Below the pieces are notes generated by a model. That model saw only the letters and a program-made list of their open reading frames with translations. It searched no databases and was not told the DNA's origin. A stretch of DNA of 64,000 bases from CAVYGN01 sp964413265. Its GTDB lineage: Bacteria > Spirochaetota > Brevinematia > Brevinematales > JAOACQ01. Below, in pieces: positions 45,201-52,796 of the stretch; the stretch's first letter is position 1, and each line of letters begins with the position of its first letter. Made by a program: the position numbers and the translations under genes. The stretch lies in assembly GCA_964413265.1 (NCBI GenBank), contig CAYPRX010000073.1:62001-126000 (forward strand), read 5' to 3'.

Positions 45201-45819
45201 GGCCGTCATTGCCCTCGGGGCGGAGTCTCATATCTATGCGGTATAAAAAGCCTTCACTGGATGAGGAACTTATGAAATTAAGGAGTGCTTTTAGGAAAGT
45301 ATCAATATTGTGAGCCGTTATTTCATCAGAAAGGCTTTCATCTTTTCCGAGAAATATAAGATCTATGTCAGAACTGAAATTGAGTTCACCGCCTCCTAAT
45401 TTGCCCATTCCTATTATCAGAAGATTGCTTTTAAGTATTTCATAGGTTAAGCCGTGTCTGTTATCGCTGGAACTGAAAAGGCTCTTGATTGAATAATCTA
45501 TGCAGAAATCTGCAAGGTCGGAAATTTCCAATAGAGTTTCAGGAATGGTGTTTACATGCAGGAAATCCCTTAATGCAATTAGACCGGTCTCCCTGTTTTT
45601 TATAATTCTGATTTGCAGAAAAAGATTTGATCTGTCAGTCGAGTCAGGATGAAAAGGATACTTGCCTTTATAGGAAATTCTTAATATGTGGCTTTTCCCC
45701 TTCCAATTGCTTATTATCTCTTCCATTTCAGCCCTTGTGCGTTTGTCTTTAACTATGAGTGTACTTAGATAAGGGCTGGAAAGAGCCAGTTCTTTGATGA
45801 TTTCTTCTTGATTTGACAT
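42271..45819 (-). CDS. glnE: Glutamine synthetase adenylyltransferase/deadenylylase with an internal ACT-like domain
   Basis: A 1182-residue bifunctional enzyme that attaches and removes AMP on glutamine synthetase. N-terminal nucleotidyltransferase: GMGKLGGGELNFSSDIDLIFLG with metal residues D151/D153, and RLRPEGNDGPL. C-terminal nucleotidyltransferase near 890-960: FGLGKLGGRELGYASDIEIMF, then LNLRPYGKSSML. E. coli GlnE has about 946 residues; the excess lies between the halves. Residues ~620-700 resemble a GlnD-type ACT domain (QYTILNICSRDSFAFLYTF ... VFDRIFILTRDGKKI), suggesting direct metabolite sensing. The start codon has no ribosome site and lies about two bases from the predicted transcript start. 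Confidence 0.9.
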   Translation of the reverse strand: MSNQEEIIKELALSSPYLSTLIVKDKRTRAEMEEIISNWKGKSHILRISYKGKYPFHPDSTDRSNLFLQIRIIKNRETGLIALRDFLHVNTIPETLLEISDLADFCIDYSIKSLFSSSDNRHGLTYEILKSNLLIIGMGKLGGGELNFSSDIDLIFLGKDESLSDEITAHNIDTFLKALLNFISSSSSEGFLYRIDMRLRPEGNDGPLVMGVQNAIEYYGKRGRKWEHQAMIKKRLVWGNPDLYEEFSIQLDNIIYRHHEPQKIVYDIKRIKNEIEINIRRKNLISDIKHSPGGIRDIEFIIQFLQLIHGIRYPEIRTSNSLAALTALNTFHIITHEEYATLNNGYITLRKIENIIQLKNNTPEYSLPENEEDIENLFSSWKIEGFDRSSGNYGIFFKNKVLKIMSDVREIFTSLFDETIQYLELKDNLLKIHPDSDKNLLNDHFLRMDSEYFLRFTENDIYSHLEMISKLDLENPVELETSEIGQGKWKLTIVAFDYYYEFSKIAGLISSNYLKIISGESFTYSNYSPAPKGGPDAFYRRKEKRIYPYSPPDKSGVLINRRKIVCTLIVSRLEGSITGPDWKTFKNELTYILNLLENNRIRESEEFLNNKILVMISGFQYGDAPSVSPVDIDVDNESSSQYTILNICSRDSFAFLYTFTNVLALNDYYIFKIEIDTVDESVFDRIFILTRDGKKILEAVKIENLKIAVALIKQYSAFLQNAVDPNKALRHFDELLMKILESGGKKELPLLGQKEVQEKLAAVFGIGDYFWEDLIRFQFTDLLPILNDPTLELCFSADQLKDRFSNNYLKKRAPEKENLNAFSTLLNEWKDAEMFRIDLRQILKKTGMMEFSLELTDLAESVIELAFQKIDKEMQSLLHVKKAPPWEVFGLGKLGGRELGYASDIEIMFVYDDSNLSSDNKNIASYFEKFIQTFLRVVHSKSEGIFEIDLNLRPYGKSSMLPVSKSSFLEYFREGKAYYFEKQALVKLRPICGGNSPSLLIKDIISCRDRFVYGGGKPDISALLTLREKQIASNVRNPNLTNIKYSKGCLVDIEYLVQTLQIAYGKNEPSLMCESTVAGIEALLKTGIIKDETLRRLKESYLFFRNLINILRMAKGNAKDLNVYPETSMEFNYLVRRSYFIGIINEKSPSLLKNLIERYRNEVMAVFNDEIGKINSDISGYQ

Positions 45820-45827
45820 AACAGGAT

Positions 45828-45857
45828 AGTATAGCCGTTGTTGAAATTTTTTTCAAC
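45828..45857 (-). promoter_or_regulatory. glnE promoter with overlapping palindrome
   Basis: On the minus strand TTGAAA (45851-45856), 17-base spacer, TATACT (45828-45833). The -35 box lies in a perfect inverted repeat GTTGAAA-TTTT-TTTCAAC (45840-45857). The predicted start of transcription (about 45821) nearly coincides with the glnE ATG. Confidence 0.6.
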
Positions 45858-45906
45858 CTAGGTGTTGCAATAAGCATCCGGTTGATCACAGATGCAATTC
45901 GATATC

Positions 45907-45935
45907 TTGAGTTTTTAATTCAGAATCAATATAAT
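45907..45935 (+). promoter_or_regulatory. Promoter of the GltB1-like gene
   Basis: TTGAGT (45907-45912), 17-base spacer, TATAAT (45930-45935), a sigma70-type promoter 32 bases upstream of the ATG at 45968. Confidence 0.7.
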
Positions 45936-45967
45936 AATAGATTACTAAAGTTTTGTGAGGACGAAAA

Positions 45968-47062
45968 ATGACAGTTGTTTATGCTCCTAAAAGCCCATAT
46001 GGGGAAAAAGATATTTCAGGCTGCGGTATTATCGGTTTTATCAACAGGGATGGCAAGAAATCCACAGGCATTGAAGCGATAAAAGGTATAGAACATTTGA
46101 AGGAAAGAGGCAACAGCCTGGGCGGCGGATTTGCAGTTTACGGCCTTTACGATACATATAAGGACTATTATGCTCTGCATGTTATGTATGATGACATTGC
46201 ATCTATGAAAAACGGTAAAGAATATATACAAAAAAATTTTGATGTTGTTTACGAAGACCAGATCCCCACAAGAAAAAATAAAACAATCATCAACCCCCCT
46301 CTGTTTTACAGGTATTTTTGCAGGGTTTCGGATGCTCAGCTCGTCAATGTCAAAGAGGACGATTATGTCGTTTCAAAGGTTCTCTTTATTAATAAGAATA
46401 TTGACGGGGTTTTTATCGTTTCGAGTGGAAAGAATATGGGAGCATTCAAGGGAGTCGGAGAGGCCCATGAAATCGGTGATTTCTTCAGGCTTGACGAATA
46501 CCGGGCTCACACCTGGATTGCACACAGCAGATTTCCCACAAATACCCCCGGCTGGTGGGGAGGAGCACATCCATTCACAATTCTTGATTATTCAGTAGTT
46601 CATAACGGGGAGATATCTTCTTACGGCATTAACAGGAGATACCTTGAGAGTTTCGGGTACGAATGTACTATGCGTACTGACACTGAAGTTGTTGCTTACG
46701 CAGTTGACCTGTTAAGAAGGAAGCATAATCTTTCCTGGGATAATATTGCAAAGGTTTTTGCAGCTCCTTTCTGGAAAGATATTGATGCGATGGATGAAAA
46801 ATCAAAATCTCTGTGCAGAGATATCAGGACAGTTTATGGAAGTCTTTTACTTAATGGCCCCTTTGCTTTTGTAATAGGCTTTGGCGGGGGATTTATGGCC
46901 CTTTCCGACAGGGTAAAACTGAGGCCGCTTGTAGCAGCGCAGAGCGGCAAGACCCTTTATGTTTCAAGTGAGGAGGGCGCCATCAGGTGTATAGAAACGA
47001 ATCTTAATAACATCTGGCACCCAAAAGCCGGAGAGCCTGTATTCGGGTATCTTGAAAATTGA
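45968..47062 (+). CDS. Stand-alone glutamate synthase amidotransferase subunit (GltB1-like)
   Basis: A 364-residue class II glutamine amidotransferase corresponding to only the N-terminal glutaminase domain of the glutamate synthase large subunit. The nucleophile is Cys19 in SGCGIIGFINRDG after an 18-residue leader; WIAHSRFPTNTPGWWGGAHPF and VVHNGEISSYGINRR are typical of GltB glutaminase domains. In archaeal-type enzymes the FMN and ferredoxin parts are separate genes. Neither follows here, so partners must lie elsewhere or the protein has another acceptor. Its place beside glnE and glnA supports nitrogen assimilation. Confidence 0.88.
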   Translation: MTVVYAPKSPYGEKDISGCGIIGFINRDGKKSTGIEAIKGIEHLKERGNSLGGGFAVYGLYDTYKDYYALHVMYDDIASMKNGKEYIQKNFDVVYEDQIPTRKNKTIINPPLFYRYFCRVSDAQLVNVKEDDYVVSKVLFINKNIDGVFIVSSGKNMGAFKGVGEAHEIGDFFRLDEYRAHTWIAHSRFPTNTPGWWGGAHPFTILDYSVVHNGEISSYGINRRYLESFGYECTMRTDTEVVAYAVDLLRRKHNLSWDNIAKVFAAPFWKDIDAMDEKSKSLCRDIRTVYGSLLLNGPFAFVIGFGGGFMALSDRVKLRPLVAAQSGKTLYVSSEEGAIRCIETNLNNIWHPKAGEPVFGYLEN

Positions 47063-47127
47063 GGCAACTTTATTAATTTAGAGCATAATCCATCCTTTTA
47101 AAATGAAAAGTATTCTTTAATAATGTG

Positions 47128-47157
47128 TTGACATATTGATACTATATGGTGTATAAT
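47128..47157 (+). promoter_or_regulatory. Promoter of the TetR/ABC exporter operon
   Basis: TTGACA (47128-47133) and TATAAT (47152-47157) are both perfect consensus boxes, separated by 18 bases. Confidence 0.82.
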
Positions 47158-47164
47158 TATACTA

Positions 47165-47178
47165 AGAGTTAAAACTCT
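47165..47178. promoter_or_regulatory. Palindromic operator at the exporter promoter
   Basis: AGAGTT-AA-AACTCT is a perfect 6-base inverted repeat beginning seven bases after the -10 box, covering the predicted start of transcription. The encoded TetR protein is the obvious candidate ligand, which would make the operon self-repressed until an inducer binds. Confidence 0.65.
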
Positions 47179-47213
47179 GGGTATATACTATAAATTTAAA
47201 CCAGGGGTAAAGT

Positions 47214-47822
47214 ATGAATAAGAGGCATGATTCGGGTGATACGAAGGAGAATATACTCATTGCCGCCAGGGATATACTTATCAGGAAGGGTTATGACGGA
47301 ACTAAAATGGAGGATATCGCCAAAAAAGCCGGCGTCAGCAAGATCATGCTGTATTACCATTTTAAAAGTAAGGAAAATATACTGAAGGAGCTTATCGGCA
47401 GAATGATAGATGCCACCAGAAAGAATATTTCAGGGTATCTGGAAGGCATGAAAAATCAGAAAACAATAAAGCCGGAAATGATCCTTGAAAAATTAAAAAA
47501 GGTGATAGGAAAAGAAACTCCTCTTATACGTATAATTATTTCGGAAGTGCTGAGGGGAAAACTGGATTACTGGATAGCATTATCTCTTTTAAGGGATTTG
47601 TATGATGACCTTTACAATATGCGAAGAAAAGCGGGGATTTCTCTTGAGGACAGGGAATCATGTATTACAAAATTGTTCTTTTTCCAGGGTCTGCCTCTGA
47701 TTATGTATTTCTGTACATCTGAATATTTTGGGAAGGTTTACGGAATCGAGGCTGAAAAAATGGAAACAGCATTTTCAGAAAAATTTGCTGACAGCCTTTT
47801 AAGAACACTTGATCTTAATTGA
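47214..47822 (+). CDS. TetR-family regulator of the ABC exporter operon
   Basis: A 202-residue TetR protein: helix-turn-helix in the first 55 residues (TKENILIAARDILIRKGYDG, then MEDIAKKAGVSKIMLYYHF), followed by a helical ligand domain. It is the first gene of a six-gene operon encoding a membrane fusion protein and an ABC-2 exporter, the arrangement of the YbiH(CecR)-YbhGFSR system of enterobacteria. AGGGGT precedes the ATG. Confidence 0.9.
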   Translation: MNKRHDSGDTKENILIAARDILIRKGYDGTKMEDIAKKAGVSKIMLYYHFKSKENILKELIGRMIDATRKNISGYLEGMKNQKTIKPEMILEKLKKVIGKETPLIRIIISEVLRGKLDYWIALSLLRDLYDDLYNMRRKAGISLEDRESCITKLFFFQGLPLIMYFCTSEYFGKVYGIEAEKMETAFSEKFADSLLRTLDLN

Positions 47823-47837
47823 ACAGTGGAGGTTTAA

Positions 47838-48662
47838 ATGAAGACAAAAGCTATTATACCATTAGCGGTTATTGTCTTGATACTTACTGCAACAACTTTG
47901 TATTTTGAGGTATTTAGAAATTTTAATAAAAATGCTGGAATTATCGAGGGGTCGGGAACAATAGAGGTGACTGAGATAGATATTAGTTCGACGATATCCG
48001 GCAGGATCGCTGAACTGCCGGTCGAAGAAGGAATGGAGGTCAAAAGTGGGCAGCTGCTTGTAAAGCTTGTTTACGATGAGCTTGCAGCGGAAAGGAATTC
48101 AGCCAGAGCCAGCTTTGAAAATGCGGATTTGAACCTCAAGAGGGTAAGGGATCTATTCAATGCAGGTTCGGCCACTAAAAAAGAGCTTGATGATGCAGAG
48201 GCAGCGTACAGGGTATCGAAAGCGGCCCTTGATCAGATTGCTGCAGACATAGAAAACGCAGTAATTTATGCTCCGATTGACGGGACAATTCTTGTGAAGA
48301 ACCTTGAAGTTGGAGAAACAGCTTTCCCGGGTTCATCTATTTTAACTATGGCAGATATCAAACATGTATATATAAAGATATATGTGGATGAAAAAAAACT
48401 CGGATTTGTAAAAGTTGGCATGAAAGCCTCCATTCATATTGACAGTTATCCCGGAAGGGATTTTAATGGTATTGTTTCAACAATTTCTGAGGAAGCTGAG
48501 TTTACACCAAAAACAATACAAACAAAGGATGAAAGAGTGAAATTGATGTTTGCAGTAAAGATAAACCTTGACAACCCCGATGAAGCCCTTAAACCAGGAA
48601 TGCCTGCAGATGCAATTATTTATTTGGATGGCAGTTATGATCGAGGTAAAAAATCTCAGTAA
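47838..48662 (+). CDS. HlyD/YbhG-type periplasmic adaptor (membrane fusion) protein
   Basis: A 274-residue protein with an N-terminal membrane anchor (residues 5-23), a first lipoyl half (GTIEVTEIDISSTISGRIAEL), a short coiled-coil hairpin (about 85-135), the second lipoyl half (IYAPIDGTILVKNLEVGE) and a C-terminal beta barrel. It would bridge the inner-membrane ABC complex to an outer-membrane channel, which is not encoded here. GGAGG precedes the ATG. Confidence 0.9.
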   Translation: MKTKAIIPLAVIVLILTATTLYFEVFRNFNKNAGIIEGSGTIEVTEIDISSTISGRIAELPVEEGMEVKSGQLLVKLVYDELAAERNSARASFENADLNLKRVRDLFNAGSATKKELDDAEAAYRVSKAALDQIAADIENAVIYAPIDGTILVKNLEVGETAFPGSSILTMADIKHVYIKIYVDEKKLGFVKVGMKASIHIDSYPGRDFNGIVSTISEEAEFTPKTIQTKDERVKLMFAVKINLDNPDEALKPGMPADAIIYLDGSYDRGKKSQ

Positions 48663-49557
48663 GTCTTTCAGGAAGGAACCGGCATTGAGTGATATCTCTT
48701 TCCTTATTGGGAAGGGAGAGATTTTCGGAATCGTGGGACCTGACGGAGCCGGCAAAAGTACTCTTCTGCGGATACTGGCTGGTATTCTCCAGCCGGGATC
48801 AGGAACTGTCTTCATTGATGGCATCGATTTGTTTAAAAATCTGTATCTAATAAAAGACGGGCTTGCATATATGCCGCAAAAGTTCGGCCTGTATGAAGAC
48901 CTTACTGTTGATGAGAATATTTTCTTTTTTGGCAATCTCTTTGGACTATCGAATAAAGAGATAAGGAAGAATTTAGTGACCCTTTATTCCTTCAGCCGCC
49001 TGGAGCCTTTTAAAAACAGACTGGCAGGAAAACTTTCCGGGGGGATGAAGCAAAAATTAGGTCTTGCATGCTGTCTTGTTCATAATCCGGATATCCTGCT
49101 TCTTGACGAACCAACCAACGGCGTGGACCCGGTATCACGCAGGGAATTCTGGAAAATACTCTACGATCTCCTGAGTGAGGGTAAAACTATAGTTATCAGT
49201 ACCGCTTACCTTGATGAGGCTGAACGATGCAATAGAATCGCCCTGATGCATAAAAGCAGAATAATAGCTCTCGGTACACCTGAAGAGATAAAGGATTTGA
49301 TTCCTGATAAATTTCTGGAGATAACAACATCGGATTCAAGAAAGGCTGAAAGAATATTGAAAAACTATAATGAATTCAAATCCATTATACTTACAGGGGC
49401 AACGTTGAGGTTATTCATTCGTGAAAAGGGTAATTCAAAGGAAAATTTAAAAAAAATCATCGAAAAGGAAGGGTTAAAGGTAATTTCCATGCGTGAAAAC
49501 ATTCCCGGTTTGGAGGATTGTTTTGTAGAGATTCTCGCTTTAAGGGACACGAATTGA
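48637..49557 (+). CDS. ABC exporter ATP-binding protein (first)
   Basis: A 306-residue ABC ATPase: Walker A GPDGAGKST, signature KLSGGMKQKLGLA, Walker B LLLDEPTNGVDPVSRREFW and the H-loop position reading STAYLDEA, where the usual histidine (TTHYMDEA in the second ATPase of this operon) is replaced by alanine. ATG 48637 starts the conserved MIEVKNLSKSF and overlaps the adaptor gene by 26 bases. With the second ATPase it corresponds to the two halves fused in E. coli YbhF. Confidence 0.9.
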   Translation: MIEVKNLSKSFRKEPALSDISFLIGKGEIFGIVGPDGAGKSTLLRILAGILQPGSGTVFIDGIDLFKNLYLIKDGLAYMPQKFGLYEDLTVDENIFFFGNLFGLSNKEIRKNLVTLYSFSRLEPFKNRLAGKLSGGMKQKLGLACCLVHNPDILLLDEPTNGVDPVSRREFWKILYDLLSEGKTIVISTAYLDEAERCNRIALMHKSRIIALGTPEEIKDLIPDKFLEITTSDSRKAERILKNYNEFKSIILTGATLRLFIREKGNSKENLKKIIEKEGLKVISMRENIPGLEDCFVEILALRDTN

Positions 49558-50708
49558 AACCATTTATCTATTCCATCCGCAGAATAAAGGCTGTAGCAGG
49601 CAAAGAATGGATACAGATAAGAAGGGACCTCCGCAGTATGGTGCTCTCCCTCGGCCTTCCTGTATTTCTTATTCTGCTTTTCGGTTATGCACTGTCCATG
49701 GACGTCAAGCATGTGAGTTTTGCTATATTCGATCAGGATAAAACAGCCTTTTCAAGGAATTTTCTTGAAAATTTTTTTCATTCAGAGTATCTTTCACCTT
49801 ACAAGTACATCTCAAATTATAAGGAAATAGACCAGCTAATAAACAATGGAACTATAGTTATGGCTATAGTTATTCCTGAAAACTTTGAACAAAAGTATAA
49901 AACAGGAAAGAATGCAGATATCCAGGTCATTGTAGACGGTTCGGATTCGACATCGGCGACCGTTGCTTTAGGCTATGTTAACAATATCCTTTTTGAATTT
50001 AACAGTAAAAACAAGGTCAGTGAAATGAACAGGTACGGCCTTTCCTTCCTATCCATGCCTATCGACGTCAGGACGAGGATCTGGTATAACTCTGAGCTGA
50101 AAAGCAGGAATTACATAGTACCGGGTATCATAGTGATCATTATGGCGATAATATCTGCTCTGATTACCAGTCTTACAATTTCCAGGGAATGGGAAAGGGG
50201 AACAATGGAAAGCCTGATCACGACTCCATTAAGGAGGCATGAAATATTTCTTGGTAAGCTGTTTCCTTATGTGTTCATTGCATTTTTCGACCTGATCGTT
50301 GCAGTGTGCATAGGTTATTTTGTATTCCAGGCTCCTATCAGAGGAAGTTTTATTGAGTTATATCTTGTTGCTCTTCTTTTTCTGATAGGCGCTTCAAGCC
50401 TTGGAATTTTTATTTCCTCGGCAACGAAATCCCAGGTTCTTTCAGTACAGGTTTCAGTAATATTAACATACCTTCCATCTTTAATATTGTCGGGATACAT
50501 ATATCCGATTAAAAATATGCCCATTTTTGTCCAGTTAGTAACATACCTGATCCCCGCTAAATATCTTATTATTTATATGAAGGGAATAGCTCTGAAGGGT
50601 ATCGGATATGTCCTTATGTGGGAGCAGATTCTTTTTCTTTTTATATTTGCTTTAGTTATCAGTTTTATAAGTCTGAGAAACATAGTAATGAAATTGCCGG
50701 AGGAATAA
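49554..50708 (+). CDS. ABC-2 type permease (YbhS/YbhR-like, first)
   Basis: A 384-residue membrane protein with one N-terminal helix (SMVLSLGLPVFLILLFGYALSM region), a large extracytoplasmic domain of about 150 residues, and five C-terminal helices including SREWERGTMESLITTPLRRHE, the coupling element of ABC-2 permeases. The start is taken as the TTG in TTGA overlapping the ATPase stop, with AAGGGA upstream (49542-49547); the TTG at 49518 has a worse ribosome site. It pairs with the next permease. Confidence 0.88.
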   Translation: MKPFIYSIRRIKAVAGKEWIQIRRDLRSMVLSLGLPVFLILLFGYALSMDVKHVSFAIFDQDKTAFSRNFLENFFHSEYLSPYKYISNYKEIDQLINNGTIVMAIVIPENFEQKYKTGKNADIQVIVDGSDSTSATVALGYVNNILFEFNSKNKVSEMNRYGLSFLSMPIDVRTRIWYNSELKSRNYIVPGIIVIIMAIISALITSLTISREWERGTMESLITTPLRRHEIFLGKLFPYVFIAFFDLIVAVCIGYFVFQAPIRGSFIELYLVALLFLIGASSLGIFISSATKSQVLSVQVSVILTYLPSLILSGYIYPIKNMPIFVQLVTYLIPAKYLIIYMKGIALKGIGYVLMWEQILFLFIFALVISFISLRNIVMKLPEE

Positions 50709-50715
50709 CATCCAT

Positions 50716-51867
50716 ATGCACCCTTTGGCTTCTCTCGAAGCATTTTTAATAAAAGAATTCAAGCAAATGTTCAGGGATCCCCGTATGAGGCTTGTGATAT
50801 TTGCCGCTCCCGTAATAATGCTGCTGATACTGGGATACGCCGTCAACACCGATGTTAAAGATGTAAAAATGACTGTCTTTGACGAGGATAGAACCCGTCT
50901 GAGCAGGGAGCTTCTTGAAAAATTTACAGGCTCCGGATATTTTTTTGTTTTTAACAGCCTCCATTCCCAGTCTGAACTGGATAAGGTGATGAACAGGGGA
51001 GATGCAGAGGTTTATATCCATATCGGAAAAGATTTTTCTAAAAAGATCAAGGCCGGTAAAAATTCAATCATCCAGATAATTGTGGACGGGACAGATTCCA
51101 GCAGGGCTGCAGTTATTGTTTCATACGTGGATCAGATAACGACCTTGTATTCTCTAGATTATTTAAACAAAAGGGTAAGACTTTTTATATTGAACAGAGG
51201 AATAAAAGGTGTGAAATTCAGGCAAAACATAGAGATGAAACAGAGAGTATTTTTTAATCCCGATCTGTCGAGCAGGAACTTTTTTCTTCCTGTTGTACTG
51301 GGCCTTGTGGTTTCTTTGATTACAATAGTGCTGACCTCAATGTCCATAGTAAAAGAAAGGGAAACAGGCACTATTGACCAGCTTATTGTATCCCCAATCC
51401 GGCCTTTCCAGCTGATAGCCGGAAAAACTGTACCGTTTATTATAGTAAGTTTCTTTGATGTTATAATTGTAACTCTTATCACAATATTCTGGTTCAATGT
51501 GCCTTTTAAAGGCGATTTCTTCTTCCTTTTTTTTGCCTGTCTTTTATATATAATTTCAACTGTCTCGATAGGGCTCTACATCTCAACCATCTCAAAAAGC
51601 CAGCAGGAGGCGCTTCTTTCCACATTTCTTTATTTTATTCCGTCACTTCTTTTTTCCGGTTTTATCTTCCCGATATACGCCATGCCCCAGGAGATTCAAT
51701 TAATAACTTATATAAATCCTATGGCTTATTTCGTAAGAATAATACGGGGGGTTTTTCTCAGAGGAACGTCTTTCATCGAGTTATGGAAAGAAATGCTTAT
51801 GCTACTTTTTATTGGCGGCATTTTATTTTATCTTAGCACCGGAAGATTCAGAAGGAGGCTTGAATAA
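50716..51867 (+). CDS. ABC-2 type permease (YbhS/YbhR-like, second)
   Basis: A 383-residue paralogue of the preceding permease with the same layout: N-terminal helix (FAAPVIMLLILGYAVNTDV), a large external domain, then VKERETGTIDQLIVSPIRP followed by five helices. The two probably form a heterodimeric transmembrane pore. Its stop overlaps the start of the next ATPase gene (TAATG). Confidence 0.9.
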   Translation: MHPLASLEAFLIKEFKQMFRDPRMRLVIFAAPVIMLLILGYAVNTDVKDVKMTVFDEDRTRLSRELLEKFTGSGYFFVFNSLHSQSELDKVMNRGDAEVYIHIGKDFSKKIKAGKNSIIQIIVDGTDSSRAAVIVSYVDQITTLYSLDYLNKRVRLFILNRGIKGVKFRQNIEMKQRVFFNPDLSSRNFFLPVVLGLVVSLITIVLTSMSIVKERETGTIDQLIVSPIRPFQLIAGKTVPFIIVSFFDVIIVTLITIFWFNVPFKGDFFFLFFACLLYIISTVSIGLYISTISKSQQEALLSTFLYFIPSLLFSGFIFPIYAMPQEIQLITYINPMAYFVRIIRGVFLRGTSFIELWKEMLMLLFIGGILFYLSTGRFRRRLE

Positions 51868-52796
51868 TGGATGCGGCAGTCACAGTGCTTGATCTCACGA
51901 AAAGATTCGATCGTTTTACTGCGGTAGATAAAATCAGCTTCAATGTTAATAAAGGAGAAATTTTCGGGTTTCTTGGCCCTAACGGGGCAGGGAAGAGTAC
52001 CACGATAAAAATGCTTTGTGGTATAATTGCTCCAAGCTGCGGTTCAGGTTATGTCAACGGATTTGATATTGTGAAAGAACAGTATAATATTAAAAGAAGT
52101 ATCGGTTATATGTCTCAGAAATTTTCAATGTATGATGATCTGACAGTTGTCGAGAACCTGGAATTTTTTGGTTCTATATACGGTTTGCCAGGAAATTTAT
52201 TGAATACCAGGATTGAGCAAATCGTAGGAATGATGGAAATGACTGAAATGAAAAAGAAGATGATGAGAGACCTTCCTCTGGGAATAAAACAGCGGCTTGC
52301 CCTGGGAGGGGCAATAATTCATAATCCCGGGATATTGTTTCTCGATGAGCCGACATCCGGCGTTGATCCTATAATGAGGAGGAATTTCTGGGACCTTATC
52401 TATTCTTTTGCCGAAGAAGGAAAAACCATCTTTGTTACTACACATTACATGGATGAAGCTGAACATTGCGACAGGATAGCCCTGATACTGGGAGGGAAGA
52501 TAATCGCTCTGGATTCTCCGGAAGGACTGAAATCGTCTTTAAACTTTGATGTTTATAGAATTAAAACTGAAAACCTGATAGAAACTTTTAATGTTCTTTC
52601 ATCAATGGACTTTATTAAAGAGGCAGCAATATTCGGGGCCGATATTCATATTCTTTGTGACAAGGGCGAAAGAGTCATTCCAAAACTGGATAAGATCTTT
52701 AAAGAAAAAAATTATAACGGATATAGTATTGATAAAATATATCCGTCTTTGGAAGATGTATTCGTTACCAGTGTTGGAAAGGCTGGTCTTATATAA
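51867..52796 (+). CDS. ABC exporter ATP-binding protein (second)
   Basis: A 309-residue ABC ATPase with Walker A GPNGAGKST, Walker B ILFLDEPTSGVDPIMRRNFW and a complete H-loop TTHYMDEAEHCDRIALI. The signature region reads DLPLGIKQRLALG, where the usual LSGG is replaced by LPLG. With its H-loop-deficient partner (48637) it may form an asymmetric pair with one consensus and one degenerate ATP site. AAGGAGG precedes the ATG. The 3' end overlaps the convergent glycosylase gene by eight bases. Confidence 0.9.
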   Translation: MDAAVTVLDLTKRFDRFTAVDKISFNVNKGEIFGFLGPNGAGKSTTIKMLCGIIAPSCGSGYVNGFDIVKEQYNIKRSIGYMSQKFSMYDDLTVVENLEFFGSIYGLPGNLLNTRIEQIVGMMEMTEMKKKMMRDLPLGIKQRLALGGAIIHNPGILFLDEPTSGVDPIMRRNFWDLIYSFAEEGKTIFVTTHYMDEAEHCDRIALILGGKIIALDSPEGLKSSLNFDVYRIKTENLIETFNVLSSMDFIKEAAIFGADIHILCDKGERVIPKLDKIFKEKNYNGYSIDKIYPSLEDVFVTSVGKAGLI

